Notes: generated by a model not told the origin, from the sequence alone. A stretch of 64,000 bases of DNA from Opitutaceae bacterium (GCA_041395105.1 JAWLBB010000009.1:1-64000); one strand, 5' to 3'. Counted from the stretch's first letter, positions 18,033 to 28,332 are shown. Translations and numbers: made by a program.

Positions 18033-19490
18033 ATGATCACTTTTAATAAACGTATTCTTTTTGTCGGCTTTGGCGGCGTGGCTGAGTGCACCCTGCCCAT
18101 TCTGTTCGAACACATCAAAGTCCCGGCGAAGAACGTCACCGTGATGGATTTCGCGGACCGGGCCGGGAAACTGAAAAAGTGGACCGCCCGGGGTGTCCGA
18201 TTTGTGAATGACCGCGTCACCCAGGAGAACCTCGGCTCATTGCTCGGAAAGTATCTGGGGGCGGGAGATCTGCTGATCGACCTGGCCTGGAACATCGACG
18301 CACTGGAGATCCTCAGCTGGTGCCGGGAGCACGGGGTAATGTACATCAACACCTCGACCGAGCTCTGGGACCCTTACGCCGGCGGTCCCAACACCCACCC
18401 GACGACCAAGACCCTTTACTGGCGGCACATGAACCTTCGCCGCATGACGGCGGGCTGGAAGACCAAGGGCGCGACCGCCGTGATCGAACACGGGGCGAAT
18501 CCGGGGCTGATTTCCCATTTCACCAAGCAGGGTCTGATCGATATCGGTGAGAGCCTGATCGCCGACAAGAAACTCAAGCCCCGCGCGGCGGAGAATGTCG
18601 CCGAACTCATCCGCACCCAGCAATTCAACCATCTATCGCGTGCCATCGGCGTGAAGGTGATTCACTGCTCCGAGCGCGACACGCAGATCACCAACCGGCC
18701 CAAGCAAGTCGACGAATTCGTCAACACCTGGAGCATCGAAGGTTTCCGCGAAGAAGGCACCACCACCGCCGAAATGGGCTGGGGCACGCACGAAAAGACG
18801 CTCCCGAAGAATGCCTTCGAGCACAAGAACGGCCCGAAGAACCAGATCTGTCTTGCACAGATGGGCATCAATACCTGGGTGCGCACCTGGGTGCCGGACT
18901 ACAACATTCTCGGCATGGTTGTTCGTCACGGGGAAGCGTTCACCATCTCCGACAAGCTCACGGTGTGGGAGGGCAGGAAGGCGGTTTACCGCCCGACGAT
19001 GCACTACGCCTATTGTCCCTGTGATGAAGCCATCGCTTCGCTCAACGAGATGCGCGGCTACAACTACCGACTGAACGAGAACCAGCGGATCATGAACGAC
19101 GAGATCATCAGCGGCTCCGACATTCTCGGAGCGCTCATCATGGGTCACGGATACAACTCGTGGTGGGTGGGTTCCGATCTTTCGATCGAGGAGTCGCGCC
19201 GGCTGGTGCCGCACCAGAATGCCACGACCATGCAGGTCGCCATCTCGGTTGTCGGCGCGTGCATGTGGATGATGGAGAACCCGACCGAGGGAGTCTGCGT
19301 GCCTGATGAACTGCCCCACGAGTACATTCTGCAGATCGCCAAGCCCTATCTGGGCCGCTGGATCTCCAAGGCGTCCGACTGGACTCCTCTCAAAGACCGT
19401 GACCGGACATTCCAGAAGTACAACAAGCCCGACCTCGACCTGCGTGATCCGTGGCAGTTCAAGAATTTCCTCGTCACCGACGCAGGCTGA
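18033..19490 (+). CDS. Homospermidine synthase
   Basis: 485 residues. The Rossmann motif FVGFGGVAECTLPI is at residues ~10-22; YINTSTELWDPYAGG and IEHGANPGLISHFTKQGL are typical of bacterial NAD-dependent homospermidine synthase, related to saccharopine dehydrogenase. The enzyme condenses two putrescines (or putrescine plus spermidine) to sym-homospermidine. The length is that of characterised Hss proteins. The downstream decarboxylase gene starts 12 bp after the stop, so the pair is one operon that could make and use putrescine. A role as carboxynorspermidine dehydrogenase is less likely because those proteins are shorter. Confidence 0.88.
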   Translation: MITFNKRILFVGFGGVAECTLPILFEHIKVPAKNVTVMDFADRAGKLKKWTARGVRFVNDRVTQENLGSLLGKYLGAGDLLIDLAWNIDALEILSWCREHGVMYINTSTELWDPYAGGPNTHPTTKTLYWRHMNLRRMTAGWKTKGATAVIEHGANPGLISHFTKQGLIDIGESLIADKKLKPRAAENVAELIRTQQFNHLSRAIGVKVIHCSERDTQITNRPKQVDEFVNTWSIEGFREEGTTTAEMGWGTHEKTLPKNAFEHKNGPKNQICLAQMGINTWVRTWVPDYNILGMVVRHGEAFTISDKLTVWEGRKAVYRPTMHYAYCPCDEAIASLNEMRGYNYRLNENQRIMNDEIISGSDILGALIMGHGYNSWWVGSDLSIEESRRLVPHQNATTMQVAISVVGACMWMMENPTEGVCVPDELPHEYILQIAKPYLGRWISKASDWTPLKDRDRTFQKYNKPDLDLRDPWQFKNFLVTDAG

Positions 19491-19502
19491 CCGATCCACC
19501 CC

Positions 19503-20642
19503 ATGATTACCAAATCCCGCCTTCAGGCCCTGGCCAGGGAGCACGGCACCCCCCTGTTCATCATTGACCACGCGGCTCTGCGCAAAGCCTACCGCAGTTT
19601 CCGCCGTCATCTTCCACGGGTCCAGGTCTACTATGCGGTCAAGGCCAACCCCGATGCCGAGATCGTGCGGACGCTCTTTGAGGAAGGCGCGAGTTTCGAC
19701 GTAGCCTCGATGCCGGAGTTCATGATCGTCTACCAGAACATCAGGCGCATGCCGGCCAGGGAGCGCCAGCAGTGGATCTGGGACAAAACCATCTACGCCA
19801 ACCCGACGAAACCGGTCGAGACACTGGAGCAGCTCAACAAATACAAGCCGCTCGTCACGTTCGACAACCAGGAGGAGATTCACAAGATCGCCCGGCATGC
19901 GCCCAACGCCGGCCTGGCCCTCCGCTTGAAAGTGCCGAATACCGGCGCGATGGTGGAGCTGTCATCGAAGTTTGGTGCGGCCCCCGGCGAAGCCGTGGAT
20001 CTCATTCTCGAAGCCGACCGGGTCGGGCTCACCGTCGAGGGCATCAGCTTCCACGTCGGAAGTCAGACCACGAACTTCGACAATTACGTCCAGGCACTCG
20101 CGTTGTCGGCCAACATCTTCCAGGAAGCCCGCGACCGGGGCTACACCAAGTTGAACCTGCTCGACATCGGCGGCGGTTTTCCCGCGCCCTATGATGCCTC
20201 GGTCCGACCCTTTCCGGAACTCGCCAAGATCATCAACACCGAGTTGGACCGCCTGTTCCCGAAGGACATTCAGATCATCGCGGAACCCGGGCGATTTTTG
20301 GCAGCCGTCTGCGGGACCTCCATCGCTTCCGTCATCGGCAAAGCAGTGCGCGACGGCAAGACCAGCTACTACATCAACGACGGGGTTTATCACACCTATT
20401 CCGGAGTGATCTTCGATCACTGCAAGTATCCCGTCCACGCCTTCAAGAAGGGCCCGACGAGCATTTGCTCGGTCTTCGGCCCCACCTGCGATGCACTCGA
20501 CGTGGTTTCAATGTCCGAAAACCTGCCGGACCTTGAGCGCGACGACCTCGTCTACAGCGTGAACATCGGCGCCTACAGCCACGCCTCGGCAACCTACTTC
20601 AACGGCTTCCCTCCGGCAAAGGTCGTCCACGAAAACCGGTAA
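19503..20642 (+). CDS. Ornithine decarboxylase-like type III PLP enzyme
   Basis: 379 residues of the alanine-racemase-fold decarboxylase family. PLP-binding Lys ~47 lies in YYAVKANP; GISFHVGSQ, LDIGGGFP and AEPGRFL are the phosphate-binding and sheet motifs; FGPTCDALD carries the Cys-Asp pair that faces the substrate in ornithine decarboxylase. It probably makes putrescine from ornithine for homospermidine synthase. Lysine or carboxynorspermidine decarboxylase activity is the main alternative. Tightly spaced with the upstream gene. Confidence 0.85.
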   Translation: MITKSRLQALAREHGTPLFIIDHAALRKAYRSFRRHLPRVQVYYAVKANPDAEIVRTLFEEGASFDVASMPEFMIVYQNIRRMPARERQQWIWDKTIYANPTKPVETLEQLNKYKPLVTFDNQEEIHKIARHAPNAGLALRLKVPNTGAMVELSSKFGAAPGEAVDLILEADRVGLTVEGISFHVGSQTTNFDNYVQALALSANIFQEARDRGYTKLNLLDIGGGFPAPYDASVRPFPELAKIINTELDRLFPKDIQIIAEPGRFLAAVCGTSIASVIGKAVRDGKTSYYINDGVYHTYSGVIFDHCKYPVHAFKKGPTSICSVFGPTCDALDVVSMSENLPDLERDDLVYSVNIGAYSHASATYFNGFPPAKVVHENR

Positions 20643-20711
20643 CGCGGAACGTTCAGAAAACGGCTTCCTCCCGACGGGCCCTGCTCCGGATCCTCAACGC
20701 CGTCTCTCCAG

Positions 20712-23429
20712 TCACCGCAGGAGGCCGTGGCGGGTCCTGCGTATCCGCACGCTGACTACCTTGTATTCCGGGCACATGGCTTCCGAGTCATGCACGTCGG
20801 AAGTGAGGTTGTTCACCATGATTTCCGGAAAGTGAAACGTCGTGCTCACCACGCCCTGCTTGACCTCGTCGGTGATCCGGGCCTTGACATCGACCTTGCC
20901 GCGTTCCGAGGCGACGCAGACCATTTCCCCGTCCTCGATTCCGGCCTCGGCGGCATCCAGGGGATGCACCAGCAGCACATCCTCGGTGATGAGGTCCACG
21001 TTGTCGGTCCGCCGGGTCTGGGCACCGCAATTGTAGTGCTCGAGGTTCCGGTTGGTGGTCAGAATGAGGGGGAATTGCGCCTTGTTCTCCCTGATCTCAC
21101 TGCTCTCGCGGAAGGCGTTGAACTGAAACAACCCCTTGCCCCGCTTGAACGTCTCGGTGTGAAGAATCTTGGTATCCTTCCCGTCGGGCGTCACCGGCCA
21201 CTGCTTGCCGTTGATGCCGAGTTCCTCCCACTTGATTCCCGCGAAGAACGGGACGATCCGTGAGATCTCCTCCAGGACGCCGGCCGCATCGTAGTCAGGC
21301 TGCGAATACCCCATCCGGTTCATCAGATCCACGACGATCTGGCCGTCCGGCCGCGTGCCCTCGAGCGGCTCGACCACCTGGTTGACCCGCTGGACCCGCC
21401 GTTCCCCGTTGGTGAAGGTCCCGCTCTTTTCGAAGAAGGATGCTCCGGGCAGAATGACATCGGCCAACTTCGCCGTTTCGGTCATGAAGAGTTCCTGCAC
21501 AACCAGAAAATCGAGCGCTTCAAGGGAGCGTTTCACCTTCTGGGAATTCGGATCGGTCTGGACCACATCCTCACCGATGATCCAGAGGGCCTTCAGCATG
21601 CCGTCCCGGGCCGCGTCGAACATCTCGGGGATCTTGTAGCCGATCGACGGAGACACGGGGACCCCGTAGAAGTCCTCGTATCGGCCGATGATCTCGGGAT
21701 CGGTCACATCGAGATATCCGGCGCCCAGATGCGGCTGGACCCCCATGTCGGCGGCGCCCTGGACGTTGTTCTGTCCCCGCAGCGGATTCACGCCGACCCC
21801 GGGCCTCCCGACGTTGCCGGTCATCAGGGCAAGGTCGGAAATCTGGATCACGGTGAAGGTGCCCTGGGAATGCTCGGTCACACCGAGCCCGTGGAAGCTC
21901 ATCGCATTCCCGGCTGTCGCATAAGTGATGGCCGCCGCCCTGACCTGCTCGCGATCGACCCCGGAAACCCGTTCCATCTCATCGAGATCGAGGGCGAGCA
22001 ACTGGTCGCGAAACTCCTCGTAACCCTCGGTCCGCTTCTCGATGAAGGACTTGTCCACGAGATCCTCCGCGATGATATAGTGCATCATCATGTTCAGGAC
22101 GGCGACATTGGTGCCGGGTCTCAGCTGGAGGTGATGGGTGGCGTAGCGGGCCATTTCCGTGCGCCGAGGATCGATGACGATCGATGGATTCCCCTTCATC
22201 TGGAACTGCTTGAACTTCGCTCCGGTGACCGGATGGGCCGCCGTGGGATTCGCCCCGATGACCAGGATGCAGTTGGCGTATTCCAGGTCGGCGATCGAAT
22301 TGGTGGCGGCTCCGGTGCCGAAGGCGCGCTTCATGCCGAGCGCAGTCGGTGAGTGGCAGACCCGGGCGCATCCATCGATATTGTTGGTGCCCACCGCGGC
22401 CCGGAAGAACTTCTGCATGAGGTAATTCTCCTCATTGGTGCAGCGCGCCGAGGAAATGCCGGCCACCGAGTCCTTTCCGAATTCCCCGATGTAACTGCGG
22501 AATCTCTTCTCGATCAGGTCGTAGGCCTCATCCCAGGTCGCCTCCTCGAAGGATCCGTTGCGCTTGATCAGGGGTGAGCGCAGGCGATCGGGGTGGTTGT
22601 AGAATTTGAACGCATAGCGGCCCTTCAGGCAGGTATGACCGGCATTCACCTCGGCATCATAGGGCGCCCGGATGCTGGTGATCGCTCCGTTGGAAGTGGA
22701 CACCTCCAGATTGCAGCCGACTCCGCAGTAATTGCAGATCGTCCGTGTCTTGGACGTCGCCACGATCGACTTCGAGCTGAACACATCCGAAATCGCGGCC
22801 GTCGGACAGGCCTGTGAGCACGCCCCGCAACTCACGCAGGGGCTGTCCTCGAAGCTCTGGTCGAGACCCTTGATGATCCGGTTGTCGAATCCGCGTCCGG
22901 CCATGCTCAGGACGAACTCGCCCTGCACCTCATCGCAGGCCCGCACGCATCGGTAGCAGTTGATGCACTTGCTCAGGTCGGACCGCATATAGGGATGACT
23001 CAGGTCCTTCGGGCGGTCGAGGTGATCCTCGCCCTTCGGGTAGCGGACCTCGGTGATTCCCACGCGGGCGGCCACTGTCTGCAATTCGCAGTTCCCGTTC
23101 ACCTCGCAGGTCAGGCAGTCGAGGGGATGATCAGTCAGCACCAGTTCGATGATATTGCGGCGCAGGCGCTGAATATTCCCGGAGTCGGTGGTGATGTATT
23201 GCCCTGGACGAACGGGTGTGTGACAGGAGGCGACCGCCTTGGTTTTTCCGCCCTTTTCCAGGGCGACGTCCACGCTGCAGACCCGACAGGACCCGAACGG
23301 TTCGAGATTGGGTGCGTCGCACAGGGTGGGAATGACATCCGGCCCGAGCGCACGCCGCGCGAAGTTCAGGATGGTCTCCCCCTCCCGGATCTCAAAGGGC
23401 CGGCCGTTCAGATAGGCGGATTCAGGCAT
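20712..23429 (-). CDS. fdhA: NAD-dependent formate dehydrogenase, catalytic alpha subunit
   Basis: 905 residues. Domains in order: a [2Fe-2S] domain (Cys ~37, 48, 51, 69), a His/Cys cluster segment (His ~101, Cys ~105, 108, 114), two [4Fe-4S] sites (Cys ~155-165, ~198-208), and a Mo/W-bisPGD domain with its own [4Fe-4S] (Cys ~232, 235, 239, 267). The active site reads GCARVCHSPT, with Cys ~358 followed by His, the formate dehydrogenase signature; the residue is Cys, not Sec. It oxidises formate to CO2 and passes electrons to the partner subunit. Its start overlaps the partner's stop by 8 bp. Confidence 0.93.
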   Translation of the reverse strand: MPESAYLNGRPFEIREGETILNFARRALGPDVIPTLCDAPNLEPFGSCRVCSVDVALEKGGKTKAVASCHTPVRPGQYITTDSGNIQRLRRNIIELVLTDHPLDCLTCEVNGNCELQTVAARVGITEVRYPKGEDHLDRPKDLSHPYMRSDLSKCINCYRCVRACDEVQGEFVLSMAGRGFDNRIIKGLDQSFEDSPCVSCGACSQACPTAAISDVFSSKSIVATSKTRTICNYCGVGCNLEVSTSNGAITSIRAPYDAEVNAGHTCLKGRYAFKFYNHPDRLRSPLIKRNGSFEEATWDEAYDLIEKRFRSYIGEFGKDSVAGISSARCTNEENYLMQKFFRAAVGTNNIDGCARVCHSPTALGMKRAFGTGAATNSIADLEYANCILVIGANPTAAHPVTGAKFKQFQMKGNPSIVIDPRRTEMARYATHHLQLRPGTNVAVLNMMMHYIIAEDLVDKSFIEKRTEGYEEFRDQLLALDLDEMERVSGVDREQVRAAAITYATAGNAMSFHGLGVTEHSQGTFTVIQISDLALMTGNVGRPGVGVNPLRGQNNVQGAADMGVQPHLGAGYLDVTDPEIIGRYEDFYGVPVSPSIGYKIPEMFDAARDGMLKALWIIGEDVVQTDPNSQKVKRSLEALDFLVVQELFMTETAKLADVILPGASFFEKSGTFTNGERRVQRVNQVVEPLEGTRPDGQIVVDLMNRMGYSQPDYDAAGVLEEISRIVPFFAGIKWEELGINGKQWPVTPDGKDTKILHTETFKRGKGLFQFNAFRESSEIRENKAQFPLILTTNRNLEHYNCGAQTRRTDNVDLITEDVLLVHPLDAAEAGIEDGEMVCVASERGKVDVKARITDEVKQGVVSTTFHFPEIMVNNLTSDVHDSEAMCPEYKVVSVRIRRTRHGLLR

Positions 23430-25089
23430 GGTTCACCTCCCGTGAAAAATACTCGCTCAACTCTTCGCTGAAATACTGCAGGGCGTTTCTGACCGGGAGG
23501 GGAATTCCGCCCCCGTGCATGCAGAGCGAACCGGATTCAAGGGTATGGAGAAGATCCTCAAAGAGAGCGGGATCGATGCGGTATTCGCCTCGATTGGCCA
23601 GCTGGAGCATCTCGTGGGCCCGCTTCGTCCCCAGCCGGCAGGGGAAACACTTCCCGCAGCTTTCGACCGAGGCGAATTCCATCAGCTTCTCCAGATACTC
23701 CATGATGGGAAAGGACTCCGGAATGGAGACGATCGAGGCATGGCCCAGCATGAAGCCGGCCCCGGCAAAGGATTCGAAATCGACGGTCAGTTCGTCAATC
23801 ATCCCCGCCGGAACGATGCCGCCCAGCGGCCCGCCGATATGGAGGGCCTTGACCGGTTCCCTGAAGCCGCCTCCAAGATCATGGACCACTTCGGAAAGGG
23901 GGGTCCCCATCTCCACTTCGCAGATACCGGGACGATTGAAGAAGCCGTCCAGACTGATCAGCTTGGTTCCGCTGGATTTTGCGGTTCCCAAGGACGCATA
24001 GGCTGCCCCGCCATGTCGCATGATATAAGGTACGACCGCCAGGGTTTCGACGTTGTTCACAATGGTCGGCTTGTTGAAAAGGCCCTGCTGAGCCGGAAAC
24101 GGGGGACGGGTTCGCACTTCGGGACGCTGTCCCTCGATGCTGCTGATCAGGGCCGTCTCCTCCCCGCAGATATAAGCCCCCTGCCCCCGGACGATCTTGA
24201 ATTCGAAATTGAACCCACGTCCATTGATGTCCCTGCCGAGGAGACCGTGATCCCGGAATTCCTGAATGGCGGCCTCAATGATGGGAAACGATTCGGGGTA
24301 TTCGGCCCGGATATAAAGCACGCCCCATTCCGCTCCCATGCAATAGCCGGCGATGATCATCCCGAAGAGAACCGAATGGGGCCGCTGTTCGAGCAAGTAG
24401 CGGTCCGAGTAGGCGCCCGGATCCCCTTCATCGGCATTGCAGATGATGAATTTCGTTTTGCTCTCTTCCTTTCGAGCGAATTCCCACTTGGCCCCCATCG
24501 GAAACCCGGCGCCTCCGCGGCCCCGGACACCCGCCCGTTTGACCTCCTCCAGGACGTCGGCGGAATCCTGCGCCAACCTGGCCTTAAGCAGCCCGGCCAT
24601 GGCCAACATGCCCTCAAAGGGCGCGGTCAGCACCGACACGCCAAGTGATCTCACCTCGAATTGGTCCCGGTTCAGGGAGTTGTCGCCCTTCAAAACCGAG
24701 GCTATCCCGGCCGGGTCCAGGGCGCTGTAGGTCCTGCCGGCATAGTGGAAGGCCCCGTTCTCATGACATCGGCCCAGACAGGTCAGATGACCGATCTCCC
24801 CGGGTTTGAGATGCTTCTGCAATTCAGTTTTGACCGCTTCCTGGGTTCCTGCGCAGAGACAGGCCGAACCGTTGCAGACATAGGCCTTCTTGCCCTGGTT
24901 TTCGGGGCGAAGCAGATCGTAGAAGGTCGCCGTGCCATAGACAATGGCCGGACCAATCAGAAACTCATCGGCGAGACGTTCCATGTCCTTCCGTGATGGC
25001 GTCCCTTCTGCCCTGGCCTCGCCGATCCGTGAAAAGAGGTTGTCGCCAATCCCTTTTCGTCGGGCAAGTTCGCTCAGGTTTCTCGACAT
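23422..25089 (-). CDS. NAD-dependent formate dehydrogenase diaphorase subunit (NuoE-NuoF fusion)
   Basis: 555 residues from the ATG at 25089 (a longer upstream frame adds 84 unrelated residues). Residues ~45-130 form a NuoE-like thioredoxin [2Fe-2S] domain (Cys ~72, 77, 104, 108). The rest is NuoF: GRGGAGFPMGAKWEF for NADH/FMN (~190), CNADEGDPGAYSDR, the SLBB segment, and ESCGKCFPCRLGTKR for [4Fe-4S]. It should receive electrons from the alpha subunit and reduce NAD+. No separate gamma subunit (FdsG) or FdhD is next to it; the fused NuoE part may cover the former. Confidence 0.92.
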   Translation of the reverse strand: MSRNLSELARRKGIGDNLFSRIGEARAEGTPSRKDMERLADEFLIGPAIVYGTATFYDLLRPENQGKKAYVCNGSACLCAGTQEAVKTELQKHLKPGEIGHLTCLGRCHENGAFHYAGRTYSALDPAGIASVLKGDNSLNRDQFEVRSLGVSVLTAPFEGMLAMAGLLKARLAQDSADVLEEVKRAGVRGRGGAGFPMGAKWEFARKEESKTKFIICNADEGDPGAYSDRYLLEQRPHSVLFGMIIAGYCMGAEWGVLYIRAEYPESFPIIEAAIQEFRDHGLLGRDINGRGFNFEFKIVRGQGAYICGEETALISSIEGQRPEVRTRPPFPAQQGLFNKPTIVNNVETLAVVPYIMRHGGAAYASLGTAKSSGTKLISLDGFFNRPGICEVEMGTPLSEVVHDLGGGFREPVKALHIGGPLGGIVPAGMIDELTVDFESFAGAGFMLGHASIVSIPESFPIMEYLEKLMEFASVESCGKCFPCRLGTKRAHEMLQLANRGEYRIDPALFEDLLHTLESGSLCMHGGGIPLPVRNALQYFSEELSEYFSREVNHA

Positions 25090-25472
25090 GGCGCAGAGGT
25101 CTACCCGCCTCGCCCGGTCTTGGAAAGAAAGATCTGCCGGCACGGCCCGATCGCCAAAAGAACGCGGAGGCGGCGGATCGCCGGGCAGAAGATGATTGCC
25201 GACCCGAGTCAGCGAGCAAAGGGCAGCGCGAAATGGCGACAAGCCATACTGACCGCATTTCCGAGTTGCTGAATGGAATTGAGCTCTTTCAGGTGTCGAC
25301 GCGACCTTTTGGAAAGCCGGTCTGGTCAGACTCTGGAGCAAGGCGGACAGTGTGACTCTCTTTGACGATTTCCGCTGCGGGCCAATCGAGCAATAGGGCG
25401 CTCATGTATCGAGCCGGGAATTGAAAAAGAGCCGAATGTGACAGAGGATAATTGCCAAACCCAGGAACTGCC

Positions 25473-26858
25473 ATGAACTCGAACATACGCGTCGAAACCG
25501 ACTCCATGGGGAAAATCAACGTTCCCGCTTCCGCACTTTACGGAGCCTCCACCCAACGGGCGGTTGACAACTTCCCCATCAGCGGCCGATCCCTGCCTCC
25601 CCGTTTCATCACCACGTTGGGACTGGTCAAGCGGGCCTGCGCCGAGGCCAATGCCGAATTGGGCCGGCTTGAGCCGGCCCTCGCCGAATCCATCGCCGCC
25701 GCCGCCGCCGAGATCGCAGAAGGCCGGCTGCTCGAGCACTTCCCGCTCGATGTGTTCCAGACCGGCTCCGGCACCTCGACCAACATGAACGCCAACGAGG
25801 TCATCGCCAACCGATGCTCGCAGATCGCAGGTCAACCCCTTGGTTCCAAGCGTCCGGTGCACCCCAACGATCACGCCAATTGCGGTCAGTCCTCCAACGA
25901 TGTCATCCCCACCACCCTTCATGTCAGCGCCGCCTTGTCTTTAAGGGAGGACCTCCTCCCCGCCCTGCAAGGCCTGAGGACCGCTCTCGGAGAGAAGGCC
26001 ACGCAATGGTCGGATACCATCAAGCTGGGCCGCACCCACCTGATGGACGCGACCCCGATCACACTCGGACAGGAGTTCTCCGGCTACGAACGTCAGATCG
26101 CCAAGGCCATCGAACGGGTCCATCGCTCCATCGCCGCGCTGGGCGAACTCGCCATCGGCGGCACTGCCGTCGGCACCGGGCTCAACACCGACGCGGCCTT
26201 CGGAGCCGCCGTCTGTCGTATCCTTTCATCACATACGGGCATCGCCTTCCGTGAAGCCGAAAATCACTTCGAGGCACAGGGCGGCCGCGACGATGCCGTC
26301 GAAGTCGCGGGGCAACTCTGCGCCATCGCCGCCGCCCTGACCAAGGTCGCCAACGACATCCGCCTGCTCGGCACCGGCCCGCGGGCGGGCCTGGGCGAAC
26401 TCCAGCTACCCCCGACCCAGCCGGGATCCTCCATCATGCCGGGCAAGGTCAATCCGGTCATGTCGGAGATGCTGGTCCAGACCTGTCACTACGCCGTCGG
26501 CCTGTGCCAGACGGTGACACGCTGCGGTCAGGACGGTCACCTTGAGCTCAACGCCACCCTGCCCCTGATCGCCCATTGCCTGCTGACCTCGATCCGTTGC
26601 CTGGCCAACGCCAGCCGGACCTTCGCCACCCACTGCGTCGAGGGCCTCGGTGCCGACTTTAAGCGGTGCTTCGACTACGCCCACAACGCCCTCGGTCTCG
26701 CCACCCTTTTGAATCCCCACATCGGGTATGACCATGCGGCGAAGGTCGCCAAGACCGCGCATACCGACGGCATTTCGATCAAGGCCGCCGCCCTCAAGCT
26801 CGGTTTCCTCGACGACGCGTCCCTCGACGAAATTCTCTGGGGAGAGAACAATCGGTGA
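25473..26858 (+). CDS. fumC: Fumarate hydratase class II
   Basis: 461 residues. Start is the ATG at 25473, preceded by AGGA; a TTG seven codons upstream is discounted. Class II fumarase motifs are present: VFQTGSGTSTNMNANEV, PNDHANCGQSSNDVIPT, LGRTHLMDATPITLGQEF and the GSSIMPGKVNP signature with the catalytic loop Ser. It interconverts fumarate and L-malate in the TCA cycle. A monocistronic gene between formate dehydrogenase and lpxD. Confidence 0.96.
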   Translation: MNSNIRVETDSMGKINVPASALYGASTQRAVDNFPISGRSLPPRFITTLGLVKRACAEANAELGRLEPALAESIAAAAAEIAEGRLLEHFPLDVFQTGSGTSTNMNANEVIANRCSQIAGQPLGSKRPVHPNDHANCGQSSNDVIPTTLHVSAALSLREDLLPALQGLRTALGEKATQWSDTIKLGRTHLMDATPITLGQEFSGYERQIAKAIERVHRSIAALGELAIGGTAVGTGLNTDAAFGAAVCRILSSHTGIAFREAENHFEAQGGRDDAVEVAGQLCAIAAALTKVANDIRLLGTGPRAGLGELQLPPTQPGSSIMPGKVNPVMSEMLVQTCHYAVGLCQTVTRCGQDGHLELNATLPLIAHCLLTSIRCLANASRTFATHCVEGLGADFKRCFDYAHNALGLATLLNPHIGYDHAAKVAKTAHTDGISIKAAALKLGFLDDASLDEILWGENNR

Positions 26859-26972
26859 CAGGCGGCGAAACCGGATGATCTTCAGTCACCGGAAGAATCC
26901 ACGGGTATCACCTTTGCCCCTGTTTTCGACCTCCAGGCCTGGCATCCTCCGGGGCGGCGGTTCGTAACTGCT

Positions 26973-28001
26973 TTATTCCAGCTTTGCCTGGAGCGCCGCA
27001 ACCTGCTTCTTCAGCTCACGCAGCTGATTCTGAATCTCGGGCAGACGTTGGACACTGACCCACTGACGCTTGGCCTGGGTGTGCGACACGGCAGGATAGC
27101 CGAGCACCGTGTCCTTATCCGGGATATCGCGCATGACGCCGGACTTGCTGCCGATGGTGACCTGCTTGCCGATCTTCAGGTGTCCCGCAACGCCGGACTG
27201 AGAAGCGATGACACAGTAATCGCCAAACTCGGTGCTGCCCGCAAATCCGCATTGGCCCAGAATCAGGCAATTCTCACCGAAGATGACGTTGTGCGCAATG
27301 TGGACCAGGTTGTCGATTTTCGTACCGGACCCGATGACCGTCGATCCCAGAGCGGCGCGATCAATCGATGTATTGGAGCCGATTTCCACATCGCTACCAA
27401 TCACCACGTTCCCGACCTGTGGCATTTTGAGGTGTCGCCCTTTGTCAAATACGTAGCCATAGCCGTCTGCACCGATCACGGTTCCGGCGTGGATGATCGT
27501 GCGGTCACCGATCTCGGTGTTCGCGTAAAGGACCACGTTAGGATGCAAACGGACGTCGCTGCCGAGTCTGACTCCATGTGCGACATGATTTCCGCCGATC
27601 AGCGCGCTACCCGCGCCGATGCGCACGTTTTCGCCGATGACGCAGCCGGGTCCAATATGAGCGCTCGGGTCGATCTCTGCGCTGGCGGCAATACTTGCAC
27701 TCGGGTGAATGCCTGCTGCGAATTCCTCCGGCGGGAAAAAGAGCGGTATGGCGTGGGCGGCGGCGATACGCGGGTTGGCCACGCGGATCAACACTTTCGA
27801 GGTCGATGGGCATTCGCCCGAGACCAGAATGGCGGTGGCCTGGCAGGCATTGGCCGCTGCAAAATAGCTGTCTTTTTCTGCAAACGTCAGATCGCCGGGA
27901 TGGGCGCGGTCCGCAGTGGCGAAGCCGGAGAGCTCGATGCTGCCGTCACCAATGACTTCGCCGTTCAAATGAAATGCCAGTGCTGCGGCCGTAATCGTCA
28001 T
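26973..28001 (-). CDS. lpxD: UDP-3-O-acylglucosamine N-acyltransferase
   Basis: 342 residues. The N-terminal ~95 residues form the LpxD uridine-binding domain (GFATADRAHPGDLTFAEKDSY). Then follow about ten hexapeptide left-handed beta-helix turns from IHPSASIAASAEIDPSAHIG onward, including the catalytic His region in LVHIAHNVIFGENC. A C-terminal helix (LKKQVAALQAKLE) ends the trimer-type fold. It adds the second acyl chain in lipid A synthesis, which implies an outer membrane with LPS. Not next to other lpx genes. Confidence 0.94.
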   Translation of the reverse strand: MTITAAALAFHLNGEVIGDGSIELSGFATADRAHPGDLTFAEKDSYFAAANACQATAILVSGECPSTSKVLIRVANPRIAAAHAIPLFFPPEEFAAGIHPSASIAASAEIDPSAHIGPGCVIGENVRIGAGSALIGGNHVAHGVRLGSDVRLHPNVVLYANTEIGDRTIIHAGTVIGADGYGYVFDKGRHLKMPQVGNVVIGSDVEIGSNTSIDRAALGSTVIGSGTKIDNLVHIAHNVIFGENCLILGQCGFAGSTEFGDYCVIASQSGVAGHLKIGKQVTIGSKSGVMRDIPDKDTVLGYPAVSHTQAKRQWVSVQRLPEIQNQLRELKKQVAALQAKLE

Positions 28002-28332
28002 GCGGTTCCTTCAAGGGGGGTATGGGCGAGGCCTGCGAAAGAAGAAACGCCGACCTGAGGGATCAGAACCGCTGGATGCCGGTCCTGTCAAGGTATCCGG
28101 ACGCATTGCCCCTCCACCGGACATCGTGCCGTAACTGATTCATCAGGCATGGATCTTCAGGGAGCCGAAAACCGGAGGGGAATGTGCCTGCTTCACTCCG
28201 GGGTGGTTCTCAGCTGAACGAGGAACCTCACCGCATCACGGCAAAATCCCCCGTCGAACTCCGGGAACCGACTCCTGATGATCGCAGAGCGGCAGTTGGA
28301 TTTCCGGTCATTCTTTATCCGTTGCCAGACTG
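28002..28332. other. Intergenic stretch, nothing recognised
   Basis: No gene, repeat or terminator was recognised between lpxD and the secreted protein gene. Confidence 0.4.

Noticed and set aside
18633..19898. 421-codon minus-strand frame opposite the polyamine genes
   Set aside because: Antisense to homospermidine synthase and the decarboxylase; no recognisable domain.
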